Assembly (NCBI GenBank): GCA_910588465.1
Contig: CAJUOP010000020.1
Coordinates: 1 to 36,256, forward strand
Direction: 5' to 3'
DNA from: an uncultured Christensenellaceae bacterium
GTDB lineage: Bacteria > Bacillota > Clostridia > Christensenellales > Borkfalkiaceae
Length of the DNA: 36,256 nucleotides
The notes below the pieces were generated by a model. That model made no database searches. It was given only the letters and a program-made list of their open reading frames with translations, and was not told the DNA's origin. The position numbers and the translations under genes are program-made. Positions 29,659-36,256 of the stretch are shown here, one piece after another; within the stretch, counting starts at the first letter, position 1, and each line of letters opens with the position of its first letter.

Positions 29659-30789
29659 TTACTTTTTATAAGGGTTTTTTCCGTAAAGGGCGGAAATATT
29701 GTCCGCATACACCTTCGACTTGGCGTACTGCTTAATGTCCAATCCCTCGACCGCTTCCTCTATCTTTTTCTTCTGGTCGCGGGTGAGCTTGGTAGGAATC
29801 TCCACAAACACGCGTAAATACAAATTCCCAGTGCCGCTGCGCGATTTGATTCCCTTGCCGCGCACCGTAAACACCGTTCCGGACTGCGTTCCCTCGGGCA
29901 CGGTATAGTCGAACGTGTCGTCCAGATCGGGCACCTTTACGGTACCGCCTACCGCGGCGGTTTTAAACGGGATTGGCAGATTCACGTAAAGGTCCATGCC
30001 CTTGCGCTCGAAAATCTTGTGCGGCTCCACGCGGAAAACCACGATCAAATCGCCCGCCGCGCCGCCGTCCGTTCCCGCCTGACCAAAGCCGCGCTTTTTT
30101 AAATACGAATTGTTATCCGCGCCCGCGGGCACCGTAATTTTAATGTGCGTGTCACGGCGGATATAGCCCTTGCCCTTGCAGTCGGGGCACTTGTCGGTAA
30201 TAATTTTTCCTCTGCCGCCGCAATCGGGGCAAGCCCCCACGCGCACCGTTCTGCCGAACATGGTATCCTGCGTAAAGCGCATCTGCCCCTTTCCGCCGCA
30301 TTTTTCGCACGTTTTAAAGGCGGAGCCGTTTTTCGCGCCCGTGCCGCCGCAGGCGGAGCACGGTTCGTTGCGGGCGTAAGTAATTTCCTTGGTGCAGCCC
30401 TTTGCCGCATCCATAAACGAAAGCGTCATGCTTATCTGGATATCGTCGCCCGAGGTGTCGCGCTGAACGGACGCGCCGCCGCCGAAGCCTTGAAAAATGC
30501 TGTCGAAAATATCGCCGAAACCGCCGAAGCCCCCGAACCCGCCGGCTCCGCCCATGCCCCCCATGCCCGGATGAGCCTGCTCGTAGTCGTATGCGGCGCG
30601 CTTCTGCTTATCGGAGAGCACCTCGTTCGCCTCGTTGATTTCCTTGAATTTTTCCGCCGCGAGCTTGTCGTCGGGGTGAAGGTCGGGGTGATACTGTTTT
30701 ACGAGCTTTTTATAAGCCGCCTTTATCTCCTCTTCCGTCGCCGACTTGCTTACGCCCAAAACGTCGTAATAGTTTTTTTTCTCTGCCAT
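29659..30789 (-). CDS. dnaJ: chaperone protein DnaJ
   Basis: 376 residues. DnaJ delivers clients to DnaK and stimulates its ATPase. The J-domain has the HPD motif (about 34-36, QYHPDLHPDD). A Gly/Phe-rich linker follows (about 75-105), then four zinc-binding CxxCxGxG repeats (CSACGGTG, CEKCGGKG, CPDCGGRG, CPDCKGKG) and the C-terminal substrate domains. All class-I DnaJ parts are present. The ribosome site is modest (TAGGAAT). A GC hairpin separates it from dnaK. Confidence 0.97.
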   Translation of the reverse strand: MAEKKNYYDVLGVSKSATEEEIKAAYKKLVKQYHPDLHPDDKLAAEKFKEINEANEVLSDKQKRAAYDYEQAHPGMGGMGGAGGFGGFGGFGDIFDSIFQGFGGGASVQRDTSGDDIQISMTLSFMDAAKGCTKEITYARNEPCSACGGTGAKNGSAFKTCEKCGGKGQMRFTQDTMFGRTVRVGACPDCGGRGKIITDKCPDCKGKGYIRRDTHIKITVPAGADNNSYLKKRGFGQAGTDGGAAGDLIVVFRVEPHKIFERKGMDLYVNLPIPFKTAAVGGTVKVPDLDDTFDYTVPEGTQSGTVFTVRGKGIKSRSGTGNLYLRVFVEIPTKLTRDQKKKIEEAVEGLDIKQYAKSKVYADNISALYGKNPYKK

Positions 30790-30807
30790 GGTATTCCTAC
30801 GCTACGA

Positions 30808-30832
30808 GCTTCCCCCTGATTCAGAGGGAAGC
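30808..30832 (-). other. intercistronic hairpin between dnaK and dnaJ
   Basis: GCTTCCC and GGGAAGC arms around an 11-base loop without a T-run. It could tune mRNA processing or the dnaJ:dnaK ratio. Confidence 0.45.
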
Positions 30833-30865
30833 CCCGCAATTTTTATTTATTTTGTTCCGAAGCTT

Positions 30866-32659
30866 TTACTGATGAAATTCTTCGTCGCCGCCCTCTTGAT
30901 GAGGCTCGCCGTTTGCACCCGCCGCGCCCTGCGAATAGAGCTTGGCGACCACGGGCTGAATCTTTTTGGAAAGCTCGTCGAACGCGGTGCGGTATTTCTC
31001 CTCGTCGTCCTCGTCGAGCGCCTTCTTCGCCTCCTCGATCGCCGATTTCATCGTTTCCTTATCCTCGTCGGATAGCTTGTCGTCCGCCTCTTTCAAGGTC
31101 TGCTCCACCGAGAAAATCATTCCGTCCAGCTTATTTTTCGCCTCTACCTTTTCCTTACGCTTCTTGTCGTCCTCGGCGTACTGCTCGGCGTCCTTCACCG
31201 CCTTGTTGATCTCGTCCTCCGAGAGGTTGGTGGAAGAGGTGATCGTAATATCCGTGCTCTTGCCCGTGCCCATGTCCTTTGCCTCTACGTGCACGATGCC
31301 GTTCGCGTCCACGTCAAAGGTGACCTCGATCTGCGGAATTCCGCGGGGCGCGGGAGCGATGCCAGTAAGCATAAATCTGCCCATCGTCTTATTGTCGCGG
31401 CAGAACTCGCGCTCACCCTGCAAGATGTGAATTTCCACGCTTGTCTGATTATCCGCCGCCGTGGAGAACACCTGGCTCTTCTTTACGGGAATGGTGGTGT
31501 TTCTGTCGATCAGGCGGGTGAACACGCCGCCCAGCGTTTCGATCCCCAGCGACAGGGGCATTACGTCGAGCAGCAGCACGTCTTTCACTTCGCCCGTTAA
31601 AACGCCGCCCTGAATCGCCGCGCCGATCGCCACGCACTCGTCGGGGTTAATGCCCTTGAACGGCTCTTTGCCCGAAATCTGCTTTACCTTTTCCACCACC
31701 GCGGGTACGCGGGTGGAACCGCCGACTAAAATCACCTTGTCGATATCCTTGTAGGAAAGTCCCGCGTCCTTCATGGCAAGGCGCATGGGCTCCGCCGTCT
31801 TTTCCACCAGATCGGAAATGAGCGCCTCGAATTTCTGGCGGGTAATCTCCATATCGAGGTGTGCGGGCCCTGCCTCCGTCATGGAAATGAAGGGCAGCGA
31901 AACGTTGGTGGAGGTCATGCCGGAAAGCTCGATTTTCGCCTTTTCCGCCGCTTCCTTTAACCGTTGCATCGCCATCTTGTCCTTGGTGAGGTCGACCCCG
32001 TGGCTCTTTTTAAACTCCGCCGCCATGTAATCCATCAGCTTCTTGTCGAAGTCGTCGCCGCCGAGCATATTGTTGCCGTTGGTCGCGAGCACCTCGAACA
32101 CGCCGTCCGAAATTTCGAGAATGGAAACGTCGAACGTACCGCCGCCCAAGTCGTAAATCATAACCTTGCTGTTCTCTTTTTCCTTATCCAGCCCGTAAGA
32201 GAGCGCCGCGGCCGTCGGCTCGTTGATGATGCGCAGAACGTTCAATCCCGCGATTTTGCCCGCGTCCTTGGTCGCCTGACGCTGCGCGTCGGTAAAGTAT
32301 GCGGGACAGGTGATCACCGCGTCCGTCACCTTTCCGCCGAGATACGCTTCCGCGTCCGCTTTCAGCTTGGAAAGCACCATTGCCGAAATTTCTTGCGGGG
32401 AATAGGACTTATCGTCAATCTTCACCTTATAATCAGAGCCCATGTGGCGCTTGATGGAAATAATCGTCTTGTCGGGATTGGCGACCGCCTGGCGCTTTGC
32501 CACCTGTCCCACAATGCGCGTGCCGTCCTTTTGGAAGCCCACAACCGAGGGGGTCGTGCGAGAGCCCTCCGCATTGGCGATTACGACCGCCTCGCCGCCT
32601 TCCATTACCGCCACGCAAGAGTTGGTTGTTCCCAAATCGATTCCGATTACCTTAGACAT
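30866..32659 (-). CDS. dnaK: chaperone protein DnaK (Hsp70)
   Basis: 597 residues, typical of Firmicutes DnaK, which lack part of the E. coli lid. The ATPase domain shows IGIDLGTTNSCVAVMEG (phosphate loop 1), IINEPTAAALSYGLD and DLGGGTFDVSILEI. The substrate domain and helical lid follow, ending in a short Gly/Glu/His tail rather than EEVD. AAAGGAG lies 9 bases before the ATG. Third-party partners GrpE and DnaJ flank it in the same transcript. Confidence 0.98.
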   Translation of the reverse strand: MSKVIGIDLGTTNSCVAVMEGGEAVVIANAEGSRTTPSVVGFQKDGTRIVGQVAKRQAVANPDKTIISIKRHMGSDYKVKIDDKSYSPQEISAMVLSKLKADAEAYLGGKVTDAVITCPAYFTDAQRQATKDAGKIAGLNVLRIINEPTAAALSYGLDKEKENSKVMIYDLGGGTFDVSILEISDGVFEVLATNGNNMLGGDDFDKKLMDYMAAEFKKSHGVDLTKDKMAMQRLKEAAEKAKIELSGMTSTNVSLPFISMTEAGPAHLDMEITRQKFEALISDLVEKTAEPMRLAMKDAGLSYKDIDKVILVGGSTRVPAVVEKVKQISGKEPFKGINPDECVAIGAAIQGGVLTGEVKDVLLLDVMPLSLGIETLGGVFTRLIDRNTTIPVKKSQVFSTAADNQTSVEIHILQGEREFCRDNKTMGRFMLTGIAPAPRGIPQIEVTFDVDANGIVHVEAKDMGTGKSTDITITSSTNLSEDEINKAVKDAEQYAEDDKKRKEKVEAKNKLDGMIFSVEQTLKEADDKLSDEDKETMKSAIEEAKKALDEDDEEKYRTAFDELSKKIQPVVAKLYSQGAAGANGEPHQEGGDEEFHQ

Positions 32660-32690
32660 AATTTTTCTCTCCTTTCTATGTTTACAAATT

Positions 32691-33221
32691 TTATTTCGTT
32701 ACCACCACCTGCGCAAACCGCAGGATCTTTCCGTTTTGCTCGTAGCCCTTTAGGTACACCTGCTTTACAAGCCCGCTCGCTTCTCCCTCCTCGGGCGCGA
32801 CCGCCATGATCGCCTCGTGCTTTTCCGCGTCGAACTCCTTCCCGAGCGGGTCGATCACCGTGATTTTTTCCTCTTCGAGCAGTTTTAAAAACGCTTTCGC
32901 CACCATTTCGATGCCCTTGCGGGTGTTCTCTTCGGCACAGCTTAACAGCGCGCGTTCCAGATTGTCGGCAATGGGGAAAAGACCCTTAACGACGTCCGCC
33001 CGTCCCTCCGCGTACGCCTGCGATTTGGAAAGCGCCGTGCGCCGCCGGTAATTTTCGTATTCCGCCGTCACCGAATACCACTTGCGCTTGTATTCCTCCG
33101 CTTCCGCCTTGAACGCCTCCGCCTCGGAACTTTCCGTTCCCTGCGTCGCATTTTGCTCCTCGGGTCGGGAAGACGCCGCCTCTTCCTCTGCGGTTGTTTC
33201 CGCCGTTTCTTCTCTTTTCAC
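32691..33221 (-). CDS. grpE: nucleotide exchange factor GrpE
   Basis: 176 residues. GrpE releases ADP from DnaK. An acidic disordered N-terminus (about 1-40) leads into the long dimerising helix (about 40-90) and the C-terminal beta domain (LLEEEKITVIDPLGKEFD and GYEQNGKILRFAQVVV). GTG at 33221 is used; no ATG exists upstream before an in-frame stop, and the ribosome site is weak. The usual upstream hrcA is absent, and I see no CIRCE element in the leader. Confidence 0.95.
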   Translation of the reverse strand: MKREETAETTAEEEAASSRPEEQNATQGTESSEAEAFKAEAEEYKRKWYSVTAEYENYRRRTALSKSQAYAEGRADVVKGLFPIADNLERALLSCAEENTRKGIEMVAKAFLKLLEEEKITVIDPLGKEFDAEKHEAIMAVAPEEGEASGLVKQVYLKGYEQNGKILRFAQVVVTK

Positions 33222-33270
33222 TTTAACTACCGCCGTGTCGTCGTTCTGCGAATCTCTTCGCTACGCCTTT

Positions 33271-33298
33271 AATATAATGTAAAAGCGGAAATGTTAAA
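33271..33298 (-). promoter_or_regulatory. probable grpE operon promoter
   Basis: TTTAAC (33293-33298) and TATATT (33271-33276) with a 16-base spacer. No CIRCE or CtsR heptad repeat is near it. Confidence 0.5.
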
Positions 33299-33349
33299 CG
33301 TTTTTTACGAATTTTTTTTGAAATTTCCGAATTTTTTTTCGTTTCCCCC

Positions 33350-33378
33350 TTTACATACGGCGGTTTTTATATTAAAAT
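33350..33378 (+). promoter_or_regulatory. promoter of the phosphoribosyltransferase gene
   Basis: TTTACA (33350-33355), a 17-base spacer and TAAAAT (33373-33378), diverging from the grpE promoter. Confidence 0.65.
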
Positions 33379-33399
33379 GATAGCCACAGGAGGAAATTT

Positions 33400-34050
33400 A
33401 TGGAAACAAGAGCATACGAGCTTACGTCGGGACAGCACCGCGCGGTGGTGATCCGCGCGATCGAAGGGCACTTCGTTACGCAGCATTCGCACGTGAGCCA
33501 TTGCATCGATATGACGCGGATAAAATCGCAGACCGTTTCCGCCAAAGCGGCGGCAAGGCTGATCTCCGCGCCCTTTATCAATACGCCCGTAGACACCGTG
33601 ATCACGCTCGAGCGCACCAAAATGGTGGGCGCGTATCTCGCGGACGAGCTGTCGCGCGCGGGCATCAACCGAAACGTGGATATCGCGGTGATCACGCCCG
33701 AGATAACGGGCGAAAAGCTGTTGCTGCGGGACAACCTCTCCCCTTACGTAAAGAACAACCGCGTGCTGCTGCTTACGGCGTCGGCGACCACGGGCATGAC
33801 GCTGCGGGCGGCGCTCGAAGGGATCGTATACTACGGCGGGACTCCCGTCGGCGCGGCGACGGTGTTCGGCGGAGACTTCGGCACGGAAATCGAGGTGAAC
33901 GGTGCGGAAGCGCCCGTGCCCGTCGTAAGGCTGTTCGGTACGGAGGATATCGGCGATTACCGCTCCTTCCCTCCCGCCGCCTGCCCGCTGTGCAAAAAGG
34001 GCGTTAAGGTGGACGCGCTCGTCAATTCTTACGGTTACAGCAAAATATAA
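33400..34050 (+). CDS. orotate-phosphoribosyltransferase-like protein
   Basis: 216 residues. It belongs to a Clostridia family of type-I phosphoribosyltransferases that transfer ribose-5-phosphate from PRPP to a base. The PRPP loop reads VLLLTASATTGMTL, where orotate or hypoxanthine enzymes have two acidic residues; the variant SATTG form appears to be normal for this family (from memory). The N-terminus (GHFVTQHSHVSHCIDMTRIK) and the C-terminal CPLCKKGVKVDALVNSYGYSK are further family marks; the CPLC pair might bind a metal. The substrate is not established. AGGAGG lies before the ATG. It is the only clear plus-strand protein gene here. Confidence 0.78.
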   Translation: METRAYELTSGQHRAVVIRAIEGHFVTQHSHVSHCIDMTRIKSQTVSAKAAARLISAPFINTPVDTVITLERTKMVGAYLADELSRAGINRNVDIAVITPEITGEKLLLRDNLSPYVKNNRVLLLTASATTGMTLRAALEGIVYYGGTPVGAATVFGGDFGTEIEVNGAEAPVPVVRLFGTEDIGDYRSFPPAACPLCKKGVKVDALVNSYGYSKI

Positions 34051-34063
34051 AACGCAAACAAAA

Positions 34064-34097
34064 CCGCCGCGTTGCAACGCGGCGGCTTCTCTTTTTT
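34064..34097. terminator. terminator between convergent genes
   Basis: CCGCCGCGTT and AACGCGGCGG arms around GC, with a T-rich tract on the plus-strand exit (CTTCTCTTTTTT) and a shorter one on the other side. It serves the phosphoribosyltransferase and possibly the nicotinamidase gene. Confidence 0.8.
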
Positions 34098-34102
34098 GTC
34101 TG

Positions 34103-34621
34103 TTATTCGATTATTATCTGGCAGCAGCGCATCGTTTGCAATGCGGCGGCATGGTTCTCCCGATTCGTGCCCGCGCACGCACGCGCCGCCACCTTGATCG
34201 CGCTTTCGGGACAAAACGCCTTTAACAACATCGCGTTGCTCACCACGCAGATATCCGTGCAAACGCCGCACAGGGTAATTTCGCCGTAGCCGCCCTTTTT
34301 CGCATATTCCGCAAGTTGAACGCTTGCAAAGGTTTCCTTCTCAAACAAAACAGCCCCTTCCGTTTCGGAAACGAGCTCGGGCACGACATTCCACCCCGCC
34401 GTGTTTCGCATACAATGGCGTACGGGCAACAGCCGCCCCTCCTGCGTGTCCGCATAATCTTCGCCGTGCGTATCGAGCGTAAATGCCGCGTCCGCGCCCT
34501 GCGCGCGCTCGCGCGCAATCAGCCGTTTCACTTCGCCGACCGCGTTTTTCGCCGCTTCCGAGCCCAACGATCCGCTCACAAAGTCGTTTTGCATATCGAC
34601 GACGACAAGCAATTTCTTCAT
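34103..34621 (-). CDS. nicotinamidase/isochorismatase-family cysteine hydrolase
   Basis: 172 residues. The catalytic triad of the family is visible: Asp9 (VVVDMQNDF), Lys95 (FEKETF) and Cys125 (GVCTDICV). Asp50 and His52 in LDTH and His69 are placed like the metal ligands of PncA-type nicotinamidases, so conversion of nicotinamide to nicotinate for NAD salvage is the best guess; other amides are possible. GGGGGAA precedes the ATG, 13 bases after the ppa stop, so the two form an operon. Confidence 0.82.
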   Translation of the reverse strand: MKKLLVVVDMQNDFVSGSLGSEAAKNAVGEVKRLIARERAQGADAAFTLDTHGEDYADTQEGRLLPVRHCMRNTAGWNVVPELVSETEGAVLFEKETFASVQLAEYAKKGGYGEITLCGVCTDICVVSNAMLLKAFCPESAIKVAARACAGTNRENHAAALQTMRCCQIIIE

Positions 34622-34634
34622 GCCGTTCCCCCGT

Positions 34635-35168
34635 TTATGCTTCCCCGAATTTTTTGCGGTAATTCTCGATACACTTTCTCACGATTTCGATCGCCTCGTC
34701 CCTGTGGGCGATTTCGCGCACCGTCGTCTGCTTGTGTTCGAGCGTTTTATACACCTCGAAAAAGTGCATCATTTCATCGAAAATATGCTTGGGCAGCTCG
34801 TGAATATCGTAATAATCGTTAAATGTGGGATCCTTTACGGGGATCGCGATAATTTTCTCGTCCTGCTCTCCGCCGTCGATCATCTTGATCACGCCGATGG
34901 GAAAACAGTTTACCAGCGTCATGGGATATATGGTTTCGTTCGTTAAGACGAGCACGTCCAGCGGGTCGCCGTCGTCGGCGAGCGTGCGCGGGATAAATCC
35001 GTAATTCGAGGGATACACGGTGGAGGTATAGAGCACGCGGTCGAGCTTTAACAGCCCCGTCTCCTTGTCCAGCTCGTATTTCGCTCTGCAACCTTTGGGT
35101 ATCTCGATTAAGGCTTCGAAGCAGTTGGGTTTAATGCGGTCCTCGTTTATGTCGTGCCAAATATTCAT
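34635..35168 (-). CDS. ppa: inorganic pyrophosphatase, family I
   Basis: 177 residues, soluble. It hydrolyses pyrophosphate to phosphate and drives biosynthetic reactions forward. The family signature DDGDPLDVLV (about 65-74) with its metal-binding aspartates, the EIPKG segment near residue 22 and YPSNYGFIPRT are all present. AGGGAGC lies before the ATG, with a promoter at 35199-35227. Many Firmicutes use a family II enzyme instead, so the type is worth noting. Confidence 0.94.
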   Translation of the reverse strand: MNIWHDINEDRIKPNCFEALIEIPKGCRAKYELDKETGLLKLDRVLYTSTVYPSNYGFIPRTLADDGDPLDVLVLTNETIYPMTLVNCFPIGVIKMIDGGEQDEKIIAIPVKDPTFNDYYDIHELPKHIFDEMMHFFEVYKTLEHKQTTVREIAHRDEAIEIVRKCIENYRKKFGEA

Positions 35169-35198
35169 ATTTGCTCCCTGCGGACTTTGTTTAACAAT

Positions 35199-35227
35199 AT
35201 TCTACCACATTATTCGATTCGTCGCAA
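35199..35227 (-). promoter_or_regulatory. ppa operon promoter
   Basis: TTGCGA (35222-35227), a 17-base spacer and TAGAAT (35199-35204). Confidence 0.6.
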
Positions 35228-35277
35228 GAAAACGCTTTAAATTTTTATAAATTTTTCTTTTTTGAGGATAATATACT

Positions 35278-35306
35278 TTGACATTCTCCCGTTTTTATGC
35301 TATATT
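35278..35306 (+). promoter_or_regulatory. tRNA-Ser promoter
   Basis: TTGACA (35278-35283), a 17-base spacer and TATATT (35301-35306), 22 bases before the mature tRNA. Confidence 0.8.
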
Positions 35307-35328
35307 GTTAGAGTTATGAGCCGACGCT

Positions 35329-35419
35329 GCAGAAGTACCCAAGAGGCTCAAGGGGCTCCCCTGCTAAGGGAGTAGTGCCGGATACGGCAGCACGAGTTCG
35401 AATCTCGTCTTCTGCGCCA
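35329..35419 (+). tRNA. tRNA-Ser, anticodon GCT
   Basis: 91 bases including an encoded CCA end. The acceptor arms are GCAGAAG and CTTCTGC with discriminator G. The anticodon arm is CTCCC-CTGCTAA-GGGAG with anticodon GCT, which reads AGC and AGT. A long variable arm (GTGCCGGATACGGCAGC region) marks a class II tRNA, and the T arm is ACGAG-TTCGAAT-CTCGT. Confidence 0.96.
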
Positions 35420-35421
35420 CA

Positions 35422-35718
35422 TCAAACCCAACTGAACCCGTGAAAGGGATTGGTTGGGTTTATTTTATGAATTGAGTTTATAAATAAGCTTTTGCTCAAC
35501 TGACAGCCGAGCGCCGCAGCAAGGTATAACTCGTCCTCCACGTTCAAATACCCCTTCGTATACGGCAATAAATATGCGGCTCTGTCCAACGTACTCGCCA
35601 CGGAAAACTGCGGCGTTACGTCGTACATGCGAAATACTTCGCTGAACGATACGGCTTTCTTGGAAAGCCCGCTGATTTTTTCATCGTCTTGAAATCTTCC
35701 TACTTCTCCGCGCTGCAA
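35422..35718 (-). pseudogene. orphan open frame next to tRNA-Ser, doubtful
   Basis: A 98-codon frame with only a TTG start and no ribosome site. It remains open further upstream (to at least about 35755) without a better start, and its last codons are the antisense of the tRNA terminator. The middle (VSFSEVFRMYDVTPQF and DELYLAAALGCQL) has ordinary protein-like composition but matches no family I know. It could be the broken end of a gene left by an element that once integrated at the tRNA, or merely an open frame. The rest of the 35467-35815 stretch shows nothing else. Confidence 0.25.
35424..35466 (+). terminator. tRNA-Ser terminator
   Basis: AAACCCAAC and GTTGGGTTT arms enclose a smaller CCC/GGG stem and are followed by TATTTTA. 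Confidence 0.7.
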
Positions 35719-35815
35719 CCGCTCGGTCCCACCGTTGACGGGCGGACAGCAAACGGCGTGTTTTTTCCTATTTTTAAGTTAGACACAACGAAAAGAGCTT
35801 TGCCCCTCCGTGAAC

Positions 35816-35845
35816 AAAAAAAGCGGACAATCGTCCGCTTTTTTT
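35816..35845. terminator. queF terminator
   Basis: AGCGGAC and GTCCGCT arms around a four-base loop, with seven As and seven Ts on the two sides; it directly follows the queF stop and can work in both directions. Confidence 0.85.
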
Positions 35846-36256
35846 ATCTGTTGTCGATTTTTTCGGGATACATATCATGGTGCGAAAGTCTATCCCAGGC
35901 TACCTGTTCCCACTTCGTCCCTTTTTTGCCGTAATTGCAATAGGGGTCTATGGAAATTCCTCCGCGGGGCAAAAACTTACCCCATACTTCAATGTATGCA
36001 GGATCCATTAAAACAATCAGGTCATTCATAATTATGTTTACGCAGTCTTCGTGGAAATCGCCGCGGTTTCTGAACCCGAAAAGATACAGCTTTAATGACT
36101 TGCTTTCAACCATCTTTTCACGCGGTACATATGTAATATAGAGCGTAGCAAAATCGGGCTGACCCGTAATCGGGCAAAGACTTGTGAATTCGGGACAGTT
36201 AAACTTTACGAAATAGTCCCTTCCGGGGTGTTTGTTTGCAAACGTTTCCAAAACGG
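35844..36256 (-). CDS. queF: NADPH-dependent preQ0 reductase QueF, 5' end outside the window
   Basis: About 137 residues are visible. QueF reduces the nitrile of preQ0 to the amine of preQ1 in queuosine synthesis. FTSLCPITGQPDFA contains the catalytic Cys, and ESKSLKLYLFGFRNRGDFHEDC is the substrate and NADPH motif of the family. The C-terminal MYPEKIDNR end is also typical. Residues up to the edge (VLETFANKHPGRDYFV) align with the interior of type-I QueF, so the start lies about 25-30 codons beyond 36256; an internal TTG at 36251 is not the start. Confidence 0.93.
   Translation of the reverse strand, partial: VLETFANKHPGRDYFVKFNCPEFTSLCPITGQPDFATLYITYVPREKMVESKSLKLYLFGFRNRGDFHEDCVNIIMNDLIVLMDPAYIEVWGKFLPRGGISIDPYCNYGKKGTKWEQVAWDRLSHHDMYPEKIDNR

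Noticed and set aside
29419..29817. Open plus-strand frames over the 29.4-29.6 kb repeats
   Set aside because: They translate the 34-base tandem units in successive frames, have no ribosome site and run into antisense dnaJ.

Overview
The window looks like chromosomal DNA of an endospore-forming Clostridia-type Firmicute, probably an uncultured gut lineage (inference). Supporting evidence: a sleB-ypeB germination pair, a SpoIIQ-like LytM protein, three Spo0A-type boxes, many textbook sigma-A promoters (TTGACA, 17 bp, TATAAT), strong AGGAGG ribosome sites, T-tract terminators and the Firmicutes order grpE-dnaK-dnaJ / prmA-rsmE-mtaB. Coding DNA is GC-rich and intergenic DNA AT-rich. Almost every gene lies on the minus strand; the clear exceptions are a phosphoribosyltransferase gene and a tRNA-Ser.

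Layout from left to right. 1-1.3 kb: a leftward promoter and leader running off the window (possibly an rRNA operon leader), a zinc-ribbon membrane protein, and a DnaA-box cluster. 1.3-6.6 kb: comEC with Spo0A boxes, a TtcA-like thiolase, TcdA, and a ClC transporter. 6.6-11.3 kb: a heterodimeric ABC exporter and a CaCA exchanger, apparently one operon behind a yybP-ykoY (Mn2+) riboswitch. 11.3-13.4 kb: a PlsC-like acyltransferase, and mntP behind a second Mn2+ riboswitch. 13.4-17.5 kb: a MATE transporter with a terminator-containing leader, a small unknown protein, cardiolipin synthase and trmL. 17.5-20.2 kb: ypeB, carrying a long Lys-rich cytosolic extension, and sleB. 20.2-20.8 kb: an intergenic repeat island. 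20.8-22.2 kb: an FmdB-like zinc ribbon and corA behind a leader-peptide attenuator. 22.2-25.9 kb: an M1 metallopeptidase, a single-pass membrane protein of unknown function, a SpoIIQ-like M23 protein with a possible sigma-F promoter, and an exported protein that may be YwmB-like. 26-33.3 kb: HIT, mtaB, rsmE and prmA, a second repeat island, then dnaJ-dnaK-grpE without hrcA or CIRCE. 33.4-36.3 kb: a phosphoribosyltransferase, a nicotinamidase-like hydrolase, ppa, tRNA-Ser(GCT), an orphan stretch, and queF cut by the right edge.

Three themes recur. First, divalent-metal control by cis-acting RNA: two Mn2+ riboswitches feeding MntP and a CaCA exchanger (probably with an ABC exporter), plus a peptide-coupled attenuator before CorA. 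Second, tRNA and translation modification: TcdA and MtaB both act on t6A37, joined by a TtcA-like enzyme, TrmL, QueF, RsmE and PrmA. Third, sporulation and envelope functions: SleB, YpeB, the SpoIIQ-like protein, cardiolipin synthase, the acyltransferase and the Spo0A boxes at comEC. I see no prophage, CRISPR array or intact insertion sequence.
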